A DNA stretch of 64,000 bases, from positions 3,655,501-3,719,500 of the forward strand of contig NZ_CP016294.1 of NCBI RefSeq assembly GCF_001704155.1, written 5' to 3'. Positions 52,795 to 62,089 of the stretch are shown in pieces. This stretch comes from Stenotrophomonas rhizophila (GTDB lineage: Bacteria > Pseudomonadota > Gammaproteobacteria > Xanthomonadales > Xanthomonadaceae). The notes beneath the pieces are model-generated. The model searched no databases. It was not told where the DNA came from and worked only from the letters and a program-made list of their open reading frames with translations. The position numbers and the translations under genes are program-made. Position 1 is the first letter of the stretch. The number at the start of each line of letters is the position of its first letter.

Positions 52795-53484
52795 TTACTT
52801 GCGCGAATACCGCCCCACCAGCCAATCGCCCAGCATCTGCAGCAGCTGGACCAGCACCAGCAGCAGCACCACGGTGACCAGGGCCACGTCGGTGTGGGAG
52901 CGTTGGTAGCCGTCGCGGAACGCCAGGTCGCCCAACCCACCTGAGCCGATCGCGCCGCCCATGGCGGTGAAGCCGATCAGCGCGATCACGGTGACGGTGG
53001 CACCGGCAATGAGGCCCGGCCGTGCTTCGGGCAGCAGTACCCGGCTGACCAGCTGCCAGGTGGTGGCGCCCATCGCCTGGCTGGCTTCGATCACGCCGCG
53101 GTCCACTTCGCGCAGCGCGGTTTCCACCAGGCGCGCGTAGAACGGTGCGGCACCGATGACCAGCGGCACGATCGCGCCGCGTACGCCGAGCGAGGTGCCC
53201 ATCATCCACAGCGTGATCGGAATCAGCACGATCATGAGGATGATGAAAGGCACCGAGCGCAGCAGGTTGACCAGCAGCGCCAGCCCGCCATACAGCACCG
53301 GCTTGCGGTGCAGCTGCGGCGAGCCGGTCAGGAACAGCAGCACGCCCAGCGGCAGGCCGATGGCCAGCGTGAGCGGCAGCGAGCCGGCCAGCATCAGCAG
53401 GGTGTCGACGGTGGCCTGGCCGATATCGGCCCATTTGGCGGCGTCGAGGTGGCGGAAGAAACCGCCGGCAGTGGCCAGGATCAT
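52795..53484 (-). CDS. metI: Methionine ABC transporter permease MetI
   Basis: The 229-residue protein has five or six membrane segments and the ABC EAA loop ([29 protein letters not shown]). It is the translocation subunit of the methionine importer. It overlaps metN by 4 bp (ATGA). The usual third gene, metQ for the substrate-binding protein, does not follow; higBA does. Confidence 0.95.
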   Translation of the reverse strand: MILATAGGFFRHLDAAKWADIGQATVDTLLMLAGSLPLTLAIGLPLGVLLFLTGSPQLHRKPVLYGGLALLVNLLRSVPFIILMIVLIPITLWMMGTSLGVRGAIVPLVIGAAPFYARLVETALREVDRGVIEASQAMGATTWQLVSRVLLPEARPGLIAGATVTVIALIGFTAMGGAIGSGGLGDLAFRDGYQRSHTDVALVTVVLLLVLVQLLQMLGDWLVGRYSRK

Positions 53485-54488
53485 CGACGCAGCTCCTCCA
53501 GGTGAACGCCGGCGGCAACGAAGCCGGCCTGCGCGGCCTGTACGTCGCCGCCCACCAGCGATACCGTCAGCTGGCCATACGGGGTGTCTTTGATCCGGTC
53601 GATGCGGCCGGACAGGATGTTGTAGTCCACCCCCGTCTCGCGGGCGATGCGGCCGAGCACCGGCTCATAGGTATCGGTACCGAGGAAGGTCAGGCGCACG
53701 ATGCGCCCGGCCACGGCGTCGAAATCCTTGTGCAGCTCGCCTTCGTCGACCTGCTCGGATTCGTTGACGAAGCGGCGCGTGGTCGGGTGCTGCGGGTGCA
53801 GGAACACCTCGGTGACCGGCCCGGTTTCCACCAGGTGGCCAGCATCCAACACGGCCACGCGGTCGCAGACGCGGCGGATCACATCCATCTCGTGGGTGAT
53901 CAGCACGATGGTCAGGCCCAGCTCGCGGTTGATCCGGCCCAGCAGCTTCAGCACCGAGGCGGTGGTCTGCGGGTCGAGCGCGCTGGTCGCTTCGTCGCAC
54001 AGCAGGATCTGCGGACGGGTGGCCAGGGCGCGGGCGATGCCGACGCGCTGCTTCTGGCCGCCGGACAGCTGTGCCGGATACTTGTTGGCGTGCGCCTCCA
54101 GGCCCACGGTGTGCAGCAGTTCGTCCACGCGCGCGTCGATGTCCGCACGCGGGGTACCGGCCAGCTCCAGCGGGAAGGCCACGTTGGCCGCCACCGTGCG
54201 CGAGGACAGCAGGTTGAAGTGCTGGAAGATCATGCCGATCTTCCGGCGCAGCGCACGCAGGCCGTCGCGGTCCAGCGCGGTGACGTCCTCGCCATTGATC
54301 AGCAGGCGGCCACCGGTGGGTTCTTCGAGCCGGTTGATCAGCCGGATCAGGGTCGATTTGCCCGCGCCGGAATGGCCGATGATGCCGAACACTTCGCCGG
54401 CCTCGATGGTCAGGTCGAGCGGCTGCAGCGCGGCGATCGCGCGGCCGCCGACGGCATAGGATTTGTGCAGGCGCTGGAACTCGATCAC
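53481..54488 (-). CDS. metN: Methionine ABC transporter ATP-binding protein MetN
   Basis: A GTG at 54488 gives 335 residues beginning (V)[14 protein letters not shown], as in MetN homologues; an ATG at 54575 would add 29 unlikely residues but sits just behind a TATAAT box. Walker A is GHSGAGKST, the signature LSGGQKQR, Walker [12 protein letters not shown] and H-loop THEMD. The C-terminal NIL domain (about 255-335, [18 protein letters not shown]) senses methionine for feedback inhibition. Confidence 0.95.
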   Translation of the reverse strand: MIEFQRLHKSYAVGGRAIAALQPLDLTIEAGEVFGIIGHSGAGKSTLIRLINRLEEPTGGRLLINGEDVTALDRDGLRALRRKIGMIFQHFNLLSSRTVAANVAFPLELAGTPRADIDARVDELLHTVGLEAHANKYPAQLSGGQKQRVGIARALATRPQILLCDEATSALDPQTTASVLKLLGRINRELGLTIVLITHEMDVIRRVCDRVAVLDAGHLVETGPVTEVFLHPQHPTTRRFVNESEQVDEGELHKDFDAVAGRIVRLTFLGTDTYEPVLGRIARETGVDYNILSGRIDRIKDTPYGQLTVSLVGGDVQAAQAGFVAAGVHLEELRR

Positions 54489-54585
54489 TTCGCGGTCAAC
54501 CGGGGCATCGACGGGAGGGGGCGTGCAGCCTACCAGCGCGGGACGGCCCTGGCCCGCGCGGCAGCAGCGAATCATATTCCGTTTG

Positions 54586-54591
54586 ATTATA
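54586..54591 (-). promoter_or_regulatory. Candidate -10 box for metN
   Basis: The reverse strand has a perfect TATAAT 11 bp upstream of the ATG at 54575. No -35 hexamer is recognisable at 17 bp. Confidence 0.4.
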
Positions 54592-54620
54592 AGGCGGCGT
54601 CATCGCCTGCCCGGCGGCGC

Positions 54621-55517
54621 TCAGGGGTGGTCCAGCGGCTGCGGCGCCCGCACCTGGCGGACCCGCTCGCGGTGCAGCAGGTACAGCCCGGAGGCCACGA
54701 TGATCGCCGCGCCCAGCCAGGTGAAGCGGTCCGGCAGCACGCCCCAGAACAACAGGTCCCAGCCGATCACCCAGACCAGCCCGGTGTATTCCAGCGGGGC
54801 GATCAGCGAGGCCTCGCCCAGCTGGAAGGCCCGCGTCAGCGCCACCTGGCCACCCGCCCCGGCCAGGCCCATGCCGGCGATCAGCCAGCCATGGCGCAGC
54901 TGCAGCGGCTGCCAGTCCGGGATCGCCAGCAACCCGGCGCCCAGCGCCAGGATCACCAGGAACCAGACCACCATCGACTGCGGCGTGTCGGTGCGGGTCA
55001 GCATGCTGACGGTGATCGCCGCCACCGCATAGGCGGTGGCCGCCAGCAGCACCATCAGGCCCGGAATGGAAATGAAGCCATCCACGCCGGGACGCAGCAC
55101 CACCAGCACCCCGACCAGGCCGATGCCGATGGCGAGCCAGCGGCGTGGCCCGACGTATTCACCGAGCAGCGGCACCGACAGCGCGGCGATCAGCAGCGGC
55201 GCGACGAAATAGATGGTGTAGGCGGTGGACAGCGGCAGGCTGCGCAGGGCGAACACGAAGCACCCGATCATGGCCATGCCGAGCAGCCCGCGCAGCAGGT
55301 GCAGGCCCCACCGGACCGGAATCAGCGAGCGCGGGCCGGCCGTGGCCAGCACCCAGACCAGCACGAACGGCAGCGACGCCGCGCCACGCAGGAAGGTGAC
55401 CTGCAAGGTCGGGTAGCTGGAGGACAACTGCTTCATGCCCGCATCCATCAGCGAGAAGCAGGCCACGGCCATGAGCATCCAGGCGACGGCACGGGTGGGG
55501 GTGCGTTGGGATTCCAT
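54621..55517 (-). CDS. EamA-family (DMT superfamily) transporter
   Basis: The 298-residue protein has ten hydrophobic segments in two EamA repeats, with MDAGMKQLSSSYPTLQVTFLR at the first repeat and RAFQLGEASLIAPLEYTGLVW in the second. Members export amino acids, nucleosides or other small molecules; the substrate cannot be inferred. It is divergent from yajQ and lies 45 bp upstream of the metN ATG candidate, so readthrough into metNI is possible. Confidence 0.88.
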   Translation of the reverse strand: MESQRTPTRAVAWMLMAVACFSLMDAGMKQLSSSYPTLQVTFLRGAASLPFVLVWVLATAGPRSLIPVRWGLHLLRGLLGMAMIGCFVFALRSLPLSTAYTIYFVAPLLIAALSVPLLGEYVGPRRWLAIGIGLVGVLVVLRPGVDGFISIPGLMVLLAATAYAVAAITVSMLTRTDTPQSMVVWFLVILALGAGLLAIPDWQPLQLRHGWLIAGMGLAGAGGQVALTRAFQLGEASLIAPLEYTGLVWVIGWDLLFWGVLPDRFTWLGAAIIVASGLYLLHRERVRQVRAPQPLDHP

Positions 55518-55596
55518 GGCCCATTATCACCGCCCTTGCCGGGACGTCCATGCGGGGGTTGTTAGAATGGCGGCTTCACCTGCAGGAGTTTGCCCC

Positions 55597-56079
55597 ATGC
55601 CCTCTTTTGACGTCGTTTCCGAAGTCGACATCCACGAACTGACCAATGCGGTCGACCAGGCCAACCGGGAGCTGTCCACCCGCTTCGATTTCAAGGGCGT
55701 GGATGCCAAGTTCGTGCTGGAAGACAGCGTCATCAGCCAGTCCGCCCCCAGCGACTTCCAGCTGCAGCAGATGACCGACATCCTGCGCCAGCGCCTGACC
55801 GCGCGGAAGATCGACGCCGCCTGCCTGGAATTCGGTGATATCGAAACCAACCTCGCCGGCGCCCGCCAGAAGATCACGGTCAAGCAGGGCATCGAGCAGA
55901 AGGTGGCCAAGAAGATCGCCGCCGCGATCAAGGAAGCCAAGCTCAAGGTCGACAGCCAGATCAACGGCGACAAGCTGCGCGTCACCGGCAAGAAGCGCGA
56001 CGACCTGCAGGACGTGATGGCGCTGCTCAGGAAAGGCACGTTCGAGGTTCCGCTGCAGTTCGACAACTTCCGCGACTGA
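55597..56079 (+). CDS. yajQ: YajQ-family nucleotide-binding protein (c-di-GMP effector in Xanthomonas)
   Basis: The start MPSFDVVSEVDIHELTNA has CAGGAG 8 bp upstream, giving 160 residues (E. coli YajQ 163). The two RNP-like ferredoxin domains are visible (STRFDFKGVDAKFVL and KLKVDSQINGDKLRVTGKKRDDLQ). The Xanthomonas campestris homologue binds cyclic di-GMP and interacts with a LysR-type regulator to control virulence genes; the same role is plausible here. The DUF1415 gene follows after 6 bp. Confidence 0.95.
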   Translation: MPSFDVVSEVDIHELTNAVDQANRELSTRFDFKGVDAKFVLEDSVISQSAPSDFQLQQMTDILRQRLTARKIDAACLEFGDIETNLAGARQKITVKQGIEQKVAKKIAAAIKEAKLKVDSQINGDKLRVTGKKRDDLQDVMALLRKGTFEVPLQFDNFRD

Positions 56080-56085
56080 TTGCCC

Positions 56086-56679
56086 ATGAACGACACGCCC
56101 CTCATCGCCGACACCGCGCCGGACGGCAGCGATCCCATCGCGGAAACCCGGCGTTGGCTGGAGCAGATCGTCATCGGCCTGAACCTGTGCCCGTTCGCCA
56201 AGGCTGTGTACGTGAAGGACCAGGTGCGCTTCGTGCTCAGCGACGCCACCACCGTCGAAGCGCTGGTGGAAGAACTCGCCGAAGAGCTGGTGCTGCTGCG
56301 CGACACCCCGGCCGAGCAGATCGACACCACGCTGATCGTGCACCCGGACGTGCTGACCGATTTCCTGGATTACAACGACTTCCTCGACAACGCCGATGCC
56401 GCGATCGAAGCCTTGGACCTGCAGGGCATCCTGCAGGTGGCCAGCTTCCACCCGCAGTACCAGTTCGCCGGGGTCGCGCCGGATGACGTGAGCAACTACA
56501 CCAACCGCGCGCCCTACCCGACCCTGCACCTGCTGCGCGAAGACAGCGTGGAACGCGCCGTGGCCGTCTTCCCGGACCCGGACGTGATCGTCGAGCGCAA
56601 CATCGAAACGCTGGACAAGCTGGGCATCGAAGGCTGGACCCGCCTGCTCGGCCGCAAGGACACACCCCGGTGCCACTGA
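56086..56679 (+). CDS. DUF1415 family protein
   Basis: The ATG at 56086 gives 197 residues. The start ETRRWLEQIVIGLNLCPFAK and the motif FHPQYQFAGVAPDDVSNYTNRAPYPTLHLLRE are the DUF1415 signature. CPFA and several conserved His/Asp suggest a possible metal or redox site, but the function is unknown. It follows yajQ after 6 bp and overlaps the start of the SDR gene, indicating a three-gene operon. Confidence 0.9.
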   Translation: MNDTPLIADTAPDGSDPIAETRRWLEQIVIGLNLCPFAKAVYVKDQVRFVLSDATTVEALVEELAEELVLLRDTPAEQIDTTLIVHPDVLTDFLDYNDFLDNADAAIEALDLQGILQVASFHPQYQFAGVAPDDVSNYTNRAPYPTLHLLREDSVERAVAVFPDPDVIVERNIETLDKLGIEGWTRLLGRKDTPRCH

Positions 56680-57473
56680 CCCCGGCCATCACCGACTGGC
56701 CCGCGCAACCGCTGCGCGACCGCGTGGTGATCGTCACCGGTGGCGCACAGGGCGTGGGCCGTGGCATCGCGCAGGCGGTGCTGGGCGCCGGCGGCAGCGT
56801 GATGATCGCCGACCTGGACGCCGACGCCGGCCGCGCCTGCCTGAAGGAATGGGCGCTGCCCGAGCGCGCCGCGTTCCAGCGTGCGGACGTGGCCAGCGAG
56901 CGCAGCGTGCAGGCGCTGGTCAAGGCCACGCTGAAGCGTTTCGGGCGGATTGATGGATTGGTCAACAACGCCGGCATCGCCAGCGCGCATGGCACCCCGC
57001 TGGCGGAGATGACGCTGGCCGAATGGCAGCGCCGCCTGTCCAGCCTGCACGGGGCGTTCCTGTGCAGCAAGCACGCGCTGCCGGCGCTGCGCGCGCAGGC
57101 CGGCGGTTCGATCATCAACATCGCCTCCACCCGCGCCTGGCAGTCCGAGCCGGACAGCGAAGCCTATGCGGCGGCGAAGGGGGGGCTGGTGGCGTTTACC
57201 CACGCGCTGGCGATCAGCAGCGGGCCCGATGTGCGGGTCAACAGCATCAGCCCCGGGTGGATCACCACCGATGCCTGGCAGACCCCGGCACGGCGGCGCA
57301 CGCCGAAGCTGTCGCGCCGCGACCATGCCCAGCATGCGGTGGGGCGCGTCGGCCAGCCGGAAGACATCGGTGCGCTAGCGGTGTTCCTGCTCTCGGACCT
57401 GTCCGGCTTCATCACCGGGCAGGACCACATCGTCGACGGCGGCATGAGCCGCACGATGATCTACGCCGAGTGA
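56670..57473 (+). CDS. Short-chain dehydrogenase/reductase
   Basis: A GTG start overlaps the DUF1415 stop by 10 bp and gives 267 residues. The cofactor motif is TGGAQGVGRGIA, with NNAG near 95, Ser in NIASTRAW and the catalytic Tyr-x3-Lys in YAAAKGG. The acidic residue in IADLDADAG after beta-2 predicts NAD(H) preference. The substrate is unknown. It is the last gene of the yajQ operon; SMAG repeats follow. Confidence 0.88.
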   Translation: MPLTPAITDWPAQPLRDRVVIVTGGAQGVGRGIAQAVLGAGGSVMIADLDADAGRACLKEWALPERAAFQRADVASERSVQALVKATLKRFGRIDGLVNNAGIASAHGTPLAEMTLAEWQRRLSSLHGAFLCSKHALPALRAQAGGSIINIASTRAWQSEPDSEAYAAAKGGLVAFTHALAISSGPDVRVNSISPGWITTDAWQTPARRRTPKLSRRDHAQHAVGRVGQPEDIGALAVFLLSDLSGFITGQDHIVDGGMSRTMIYAE

Positions 57474-57482
57474 TTCACCGCC

Positions 57483-57570
57483 GTGCCGACCAACGGTCGG
57501 CACCTACCCGGATCAATGGTGCGTGCGCACCAACGGTCGTACCGGTAGGTACCGACCGTTGGTCGGTACC
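57483..57570. repeat. SMAG cluster between convergent genes
   Basis: A reverse-strand GTAG palindrome (57483-57507, GTGCCGACC/GGTCGGCAC), a degenerate one around 57525-57545 (GTGCGCACC) and a forward GTAG palindrome (57545-57570, GGTACCGACC/GGTCGGTACC) fill the gap between the SDR and oligopeptidase A genes. Confidence 0.85.
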
Positions 57571-57577
57571 CATCGCA

Positions 57578-59608
57578 TCAACCGGCCATGCCGTTGTGAC
57601 GCAGCAACGCGTCCACGTTCGGCGCACGCCCGCGGAACGCGGCGAAATTCTCCGCTGCACTCCGGCTGCCGCCCCGTGACAACACTTCATCGCGGAAGCG
57701 CCTGCCCGTTTCGGCCACCTGCTCCGGCGCTTCCTCGAATGCGGCGTACGCATCGGCGCTGAGCACCTCGGCCCACTTGTAGCTGTAGTAGCCCGCCGCA
57801 TACCCGCCCGCGAAAATGTGGCTGAACTGGTGCGGGAAGCGGTTCCATTCGGGCGGGCGGTTGACCGCCACTTCGTCGCGCACGCGTTCCAGCAGCTGCA
57901 GCACGCTGTCCTGCACCGGATCGAAGCTGCTGTGCAGCTGCATGTCGAACAGCGCGAACTCCAGCTGGCGCACGGTGAACATGCCGCTCTGGAAATTACG
58001 TGCGGCCAGCATGCGGTCAAACAGCGCGCGCGGCAGCGGCTCGCCGCTGTCCACATGCGCGGTCATCGCCTGCACCCGGTCCCACTCCCAGCAGAAGTTC
58101 TCCATGAACTGGCTGGGCAGTTCCACCGCATCCCACTCCACGCCGTTGATGCCGGCCACGCCGAGCTCGCCGATGCGGGTCAGCAGCTGGTGCAGGCCGT
58201 GGCCCATTTCATGGAACAGCGTGGTCACTTCGTCGTGGCTGAAGGTCGAGGCCTTGCCCTCGCCACCCTTGCCGAAGTTGCATACCAGGTACACCAGCGG
58301 CGTCTGCACGCCCTGCGCGGTATCACGGCGGTTGCGGCAGTCGTCCATCCACGCGCCGCCGCGCTTGCCTTCGCGCGCGTACAGGTCCAGGTAGAACTGG
58401 CCGACCAGCGCGCCCTGCGCATCGACCAGGCGGAAGAAGCGCACGTCCGGATGCCACACCGGCGCCTGGTCGGGCTGCACCTGCAGGCCATAGAGGCCGT
58501 GGATGACGCTGAACAAACCCTCCAGCACCTTCGGCTCGGTGAAGTACTGCTTCACTTCCTGCTCGGAATAGCTGTAACGCGCCTGCTTCAGTTTCTCGGA
58601 GGCAAAGGCGAGGTCCCACGCTTCCAGCGCAGGCAGGCCCAGCTCGTCGCGTGCGAATGCGTCCAGCTCGGCGCGGTCGCGCTGCGCGTAGGGTTTCGCA
58701 CGCGCTGCCAGGTCGCGCAGGAAACCCAGCACCTGCGGCGCGTCGTCGGCCATCTTGGTGGCGATGGAGTACTCGGCGTAGTTGGCAAAGCCCAGCAGGG
58801 TCGCCAGCTCGGCGCGCAGCGCCAGCACGCGATCGATGTGCGCGCTGTTGTCCAGCTTGGGATCGCCGAACTCGGAGGCGCGCAGCGCGTTGGCGCGGTA
58901 CAGCGTCTCGCGCAGCGGACGGTGTTCTGCATAGGTCTGCACCGGCAGGTAGCACGGCATCTGCAGGGTCAGCTTCCAGCCTGGAAGACCCTCCTTCTCC
59001 GCGGCGGCGCGCGCAGCGGCGACCACATCGTCGGGCAGGCCGGCCAGTTCGCTGCGGTCTTCCACGTGCAGCGACCATGCATCGGTCGCATCGAGCACGT
59101 TCTGCGAGAACGTTGCCGACAGCGCCGAGAGCTCCTCGCGGATCGCGCTGTAACGCGCCTTGCCGGCCTCGTCCAGTTCGGCGCCACCCAGGCGGAAATC
59201 GCGCAGTGCGTTGTCCAGCACCTTGCGCCGGGCCGGGTCGTACTGCGTCGCTTCCGGCGTGGCGGCCAGCGCGCGGTACTGCTCGAACAGCGCCAGGTTC
59301 TGGCCGAGCGCGCTGCCAAAGCGGGTCACCTTCGGCAGGTTGCTGTTGTAGGCCTCGCGCAGCGCCGGGGTGTTCACCACCGCCTGCAGGTGGCCGACCT
59401 GGCCCCAGGCGCGCCACAGGCGTTCGGTGGCATCGTCCAGCGGCTCGACGAAGCTGGCCCAGCTGACCGGCTGCACGGTTTCGGCGGCTTTCACCGCCGC
59501 TTCGGCCTGCGCCAGCAAGGTGTCGATGGCCGGCCCGATGTGTTCGGGCTGGATCGCATCGAAACGGGGCAGGCCGGAAAAATCGAGCAGGGGATTGGCA
59601 GGGGTCAC
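57578..59608 (-). CDS. prlC: Oligopeptidase A (M3 metallopeptidase)
   Basis: A GTG at 59608 with GGAG 7 bp upstream gives 676 residues beginning (V)TPANPLLDFSGLPRFDAI, the standard OpdA start (E. coli 680). The zinc site is HEMGHGLHQLL, followed by the distal Glu in GVEWDAVELPSQFMENF. The domain structure is the all-helical M3 clam-shell. It degrades peptides released by ATP-dependent proteases and signal peptides in the cytosol, fitting with HslUV nearby. It is a single gene. Confidence 0.96.
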   Translation of the reverse strand: MTPANPLLDFSGLPRFDAIQPEHIGPAIDTLLAQAEAAVKAAETVQPVSWASFVEPLDDATERLWRAWGQVGHLQAVVNTPALREAYNSNLPKVTRFGSALGQNLALFEQYRALAATPEATQYDPARRKVLDNALRDFRLGGAELDEAGKARYSAIREELSALSATFSQNVLDATDAWSLHVEDRSELAGLPDDVVAAARAAAEKEGLPGWKLTLQMPCYLPVQTYAEHRPLRETLYRANALRASEFGDPKLDNSAHIDRVLALRAELATLLGFANYAEYSIATKMADDAPQVLGFLRDLAARAKPYAQRDRAELDAFARDELGLPALEAWDLAFASEKLKQARYSYSEQEVKQYFTEPKVLEGLFSVIHGLYGLQVQPDQAPVWHPDVRFFRLVDAQGALVGQFYLDLYAREGKRGGAWMDDCRNRRDTAQGVQTPLVYLVCNFGKGGEGKASTFSHDEVTTLFHEMGHGLHQLLTRIGELGVAGINGVEWDAVELPSQFMENFCWEWDRVQAMTAHVDSGEPLPRALFDRMLAARNFQSGMFTVRQLEFALFDMQLHSSFDPVQDSVLQLLERVRDEVAVNRPPEWNRFPHQFSHIFAGGYAAGYYSYKWAEVLSADAYAAFEEAPEQVAETGRRFRDEVLSRGGSRSAAENFAAFRGRAPNVDALLRHNGMAG

Positions 59609-59725
59609 AGGGGTCTCCAGACAGCGGGGCCGGCACGCCGGCGTTTCCCACGATATGGCACCGGACCCGGCGCCGCACAAGCCCCGCCGGCCACGGGTTC
59701 GTGGCCGTTCACCCGCCTGCGGTGC

Positions 59726-60838
59726 TCAGTACAGGGCTTCCAGCGCGGCGTTGGGCAGCTCCGGCAGGCCCTGCCCGGCCACGGCCGCGGCGATCACCGC
59801 ATCGACCTGCTCCACGTCGATGCCCTGCCGCGGGTACCAGTCCGGGTTGTAGTAGCTGTGCGCATAGCGTTCGCCGCTGTCGCACAGGATCGTCACGATC
59901 GAGCCGCTGCGCCCGGCCGCGCGCATGCGTTCGGCTGCGTGCAGCACGCCGATGAAGTTTGTGCCGGTAGAGCCGCCGACCCGGCGCCCCAGTTGCCGGC
60001 TGACGTGGCGCATCGCCGCCAGGCTCAGCGCGTCGGGCACCTTGACCATCGCGTCCACGCTGGTCGGGATGAAGCTCGATTCCACTCGTGGGCGGCCGAT
60101 GCCTTCCACGCGCGAGCCGCCACTGCAGGTCAGTTCGCGCCACGGCTCGCCCGCCAGCGCGGCGCGGTAGCCGTCGAAGAACACCGACACTTCCGGGTCC
60201 GCGCACAGGATGCGGGTGTCATGCCGGCGGTAGCTGACATAACGGCCCAGCGTGGCAGCGGTACCGCCGGTGCCGGGGCTGCACACGATCCATTCCGGCA
60301 CCGGATGCGGCTCTTCGGCCATCTGCTTGAAGATGGATTCGGCGATGTTGTTGTTGGCACGCCAGTCGGTGGCGCGCTCGGCGTAGGTGAACTGGTCCAT
60401 GAAGTGGCCGCCGGTTTCGCGGGCGAGCTTTTCCGAATCGCAGTTCAGGTCGCAGGCGCGCTCCACGAGGTGGCAGCGCCCGCCGTGGAATTCGATGGCG
60501 GCGATTTTTTCCGGCGAGGTGGTGGCCGGCATCACCGCAATGAACGGCAGGCCCAGCAGGCGCGCGAAATAGGCTTCAGACACGGCCGTGGAGCCGCTGG
60601 ACGCCTCGATCACCGGGCGCCCCTCGCGCAGCCAGCCGTTGGCCAGTGCGTACAGGAACAGCGAGCGCGCCAGGCGGTGCTTCAGGCTGCCGGTGGGATG
60701 GCTGGATTCATCCTTGAAGTACAGCTCGATGCCCGGGTGGCCCGGCAGGTCCATCGGAATGAGGTGGGTATCGGCCGAACGGTTGAAATCGGCTTCGATC
60801 TTGCGGATGGCGGCGGCCACCCATTCACGCTGCGACAT
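59726..60838 (-). CDS. PLP-dependent cysteine synthase/desulfhydrase family protein
   Basis: The 370-residue fold-type II enzyme has Lys53 (HPTGSLKHR) as Schiff base, the substrate loop [13 protein letters not shown] and the phosphate-binding loop [15 protein letters not shown]. The sequence has features of the L-cysteine desulfhydrase Cds1 branch rather than CysK or CysM, notably [23 protein letters not shown] and a longer C-terminal region. It would act on cysteine or serine derivatives and may release sulfide. It is divergent from gloA, 103 bp apart. Confidence 0.85.
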   Translation of the reverse strand: MSQREWVAAAIRKIEADFNRSADTHLIPMDLPGHPGIELYFKDESSHPTGSLKHRLARSLFLYALANGWLREGRPVIEASSGSTAVSEAYFARLLGLPFIAVMPATTSPEKIAAIEFHGGRCHLVERACDLNCDSEKLARETGGHFMDQFTYAERATDWRANNNIAESIFKQMAEEPHPVPEWIVCSPGTGGTAATLGRYVSYRRHDTRILCADPEVSVFFDGYRAALAGEPWRELTCSGGSRVEGIGRPRVESSFIPTSVDAMVKVPDALSLAAMRHVSRQLGRRVGGSTGTNFIGVLHAAERMRAAGRSGSIVTILCDSGERYAHSYYNPDWYPRQGIDVEQVDAVIAAAVAGQGLPELPNAALEALY

Positions 60839-60941
60839 GTCGACGACGGGCCAGGAAGATGCAGCATTCTACGTCCCCTTGCCGCCGCCCCGCTAAAATG
60901 AACGGCCAGCCGCATTGCGCGGCACCCCCACAGGATCTTCC

Positions 60942-61469
60942 ATGAGCCTTGCCTCCCTGCAGTCCCAGCCGGGCGTTGCCGCCCAGCCGCCGGCCGAAAC
61001 CACCGGCTTCGTGTTCAACCACACCATGCTGCGCGTCAAGGACGCCGCCGCCTCGCTGGACTTCTACACCCGCGTGCTCGGCTTCCGCCTGCTCGACCAG
61101 CGCGATTTCCCCGAGGCGCAGTTCAGCCTGTACTTCCTGGCCCTGCTGCCGGCGGGCACGTCCATCCCCGAGGGCGACGACGCCCGCCGGGTGTGGATGG
61201 CCGGCCTTCCGGGCGTGCTGGAACTGACCCACAACCATGGCACCGAAAGCCAGGAAGGCCGCGTGTACCACGACGGCAACCAGAACCCGCGCGGCTTCGG
61301 CCACATCTGCGTCTCCGTGCCGGACATCCAGGCCGCCTGCCAGCGCTTCGATGAGCTGCAGGTGCCCTACCAGAAGCGCCTGGAAGACGGCCGCATGAAG
61401 CACCTGGCCTTCATCAAGGACCCGGACGGCTATTGGGTGGAGATCATCTCCAACACCCCGATTGGCTGA
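60942..61469 (+). CDS. gloA: Lactoylglutathione lyase (glyoxalase I)
   Basis: The 175-residue product has two VOC repeats and the metal ligands His in VFNHTMLRV, Glu in GVLELTHNH, His in GFGHICVSV and Glu in GYWVEII. It converts the hemithioacetal of methylglyoxal and glutathione to lactoylglutathione. The N-terminal extension of about 22 residues and the loop ALLPAGTSIPEGDDARR are like the long eukaryote-type, usually zinc-dependent, glyoxalase I. Confidence 0.93.
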   Translation: MSLASLQSQPGVAAQPPAETTGFVFNHTMLRVKDAAASLDFYTRVLGFRLLDQRDFPEAQFSLYFLALLPAGTSIPEGDDARRVWMAGLPGVLELTHNHGTESQEGRVYHDGNQNPRGFGHICVSVPDIQAACQRFDELQVPYQKRLEDGRMKHLAFIKDPDGYWVEIISNTPIG

Positions 61470-61561
61470 CCGCCCCGGCTTCAACAATGTGCACGCCCTG
61501 CCAAGGCGGGCGTGCACCGCCGGTGGTATACCTGCGTTCCTTTCCACCCGAAGGAACCCGC

Positions 61562-61990
61562 ATGGAAACCATGGAACTGCACCGCGGCCGGCTGATCGAC
61601 CACCTGCAACTGATCGTGCGTGACCTGCCGGCCAGCCGCCGCTTCTACCAGGCCGTGTTCGACACCATCGGCATTCCCATCGCCGGTGAGGGCGATACGT
61701 ATTTCTGGGCCGATGAGCTGTTCATTTCCACTGCCGACAGCGAGGCGGCCGCCGGTGAACTGACCGGCCGCCACCACCTGGCCTTCCAGGCCCGCGACCG
61801 CGCCACCGTCGATGCCTTCCACAAGGCGGCGTTGGCCGCAGGCGGCAAGGACAACGGCGCCCCCGGCGAACGGCCCTACCACCCGGGCTATTACGCCGCC
61901 TTCGCGATCGATCCGGACGGCAACAACATCGAGGTCGTGTACCACGGCCCGGCGACCTACAGCGCCGACTCGGTGAAAGTCACGTTCTGA
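61562..61990 (+). CDS. VOC-family protein (glyoxalase/dioxygenase fold)
   Basis: The ATG at 61562 (AAGGA upstream) gives 142 residues. IDHLQLIVRDLPASRRFYQAVF is the N-terminal VOC module, and His75/His76 (GRHHLAFQA) and Glu near 126 (NNIEVVYHG) could form a metal site. It is a single-domain member and probably dimerises. The substrate is unknown; neighbouring gloA suggests a detoxification role, but the gap of 92 bp leaves cotranscription open. Confidence 0.88.
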   Translation: METMELHRGRLIDHLQLIVRDLPASRRFYQAVFDTIGIPIAGEGDTYFWADELFISTADSEAAAGELTGRHHLAFQARDRATVDAFHKAALAAGGKDNGAPGERPYHPGYYAAFAIDPDGNNIEVVYHGPATYSADSVKVTF

Positions 61991-62040
61991 GTACCGTCGT
62001 TACCCGGCCGCGCCTGAACCCTTCAGCCACCACCCACGCC

Positions 62041-62089
62041 AGTCTCACAACGTGAGACTGGCCGCCCCTACCGTCTCTCCATGGAGACG
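62041..62089. promoter_or_regulatory. Two inverted repeats over the start of the radical SAM gene
   Basis: AGTCTCAC and GTGAGACT (62041-62059) form a perfect 8-bp dyad with a 3-bp spacer. CGTCTC and GAGACG (62072-62089) form a second dyad spanning the ATG at 62081. The arms share the motif GTCTC, so both may be bound by one regulator or control translation. Confidence 0.5.

Noticed and set aside
57818-60901. A 1027-residue open frame opposite prlC and the PLP enzyme
   Set aside because: Spans two unrelated genes in antisense with typical shadow composition (rich in His, Gln, Ala, Arg).
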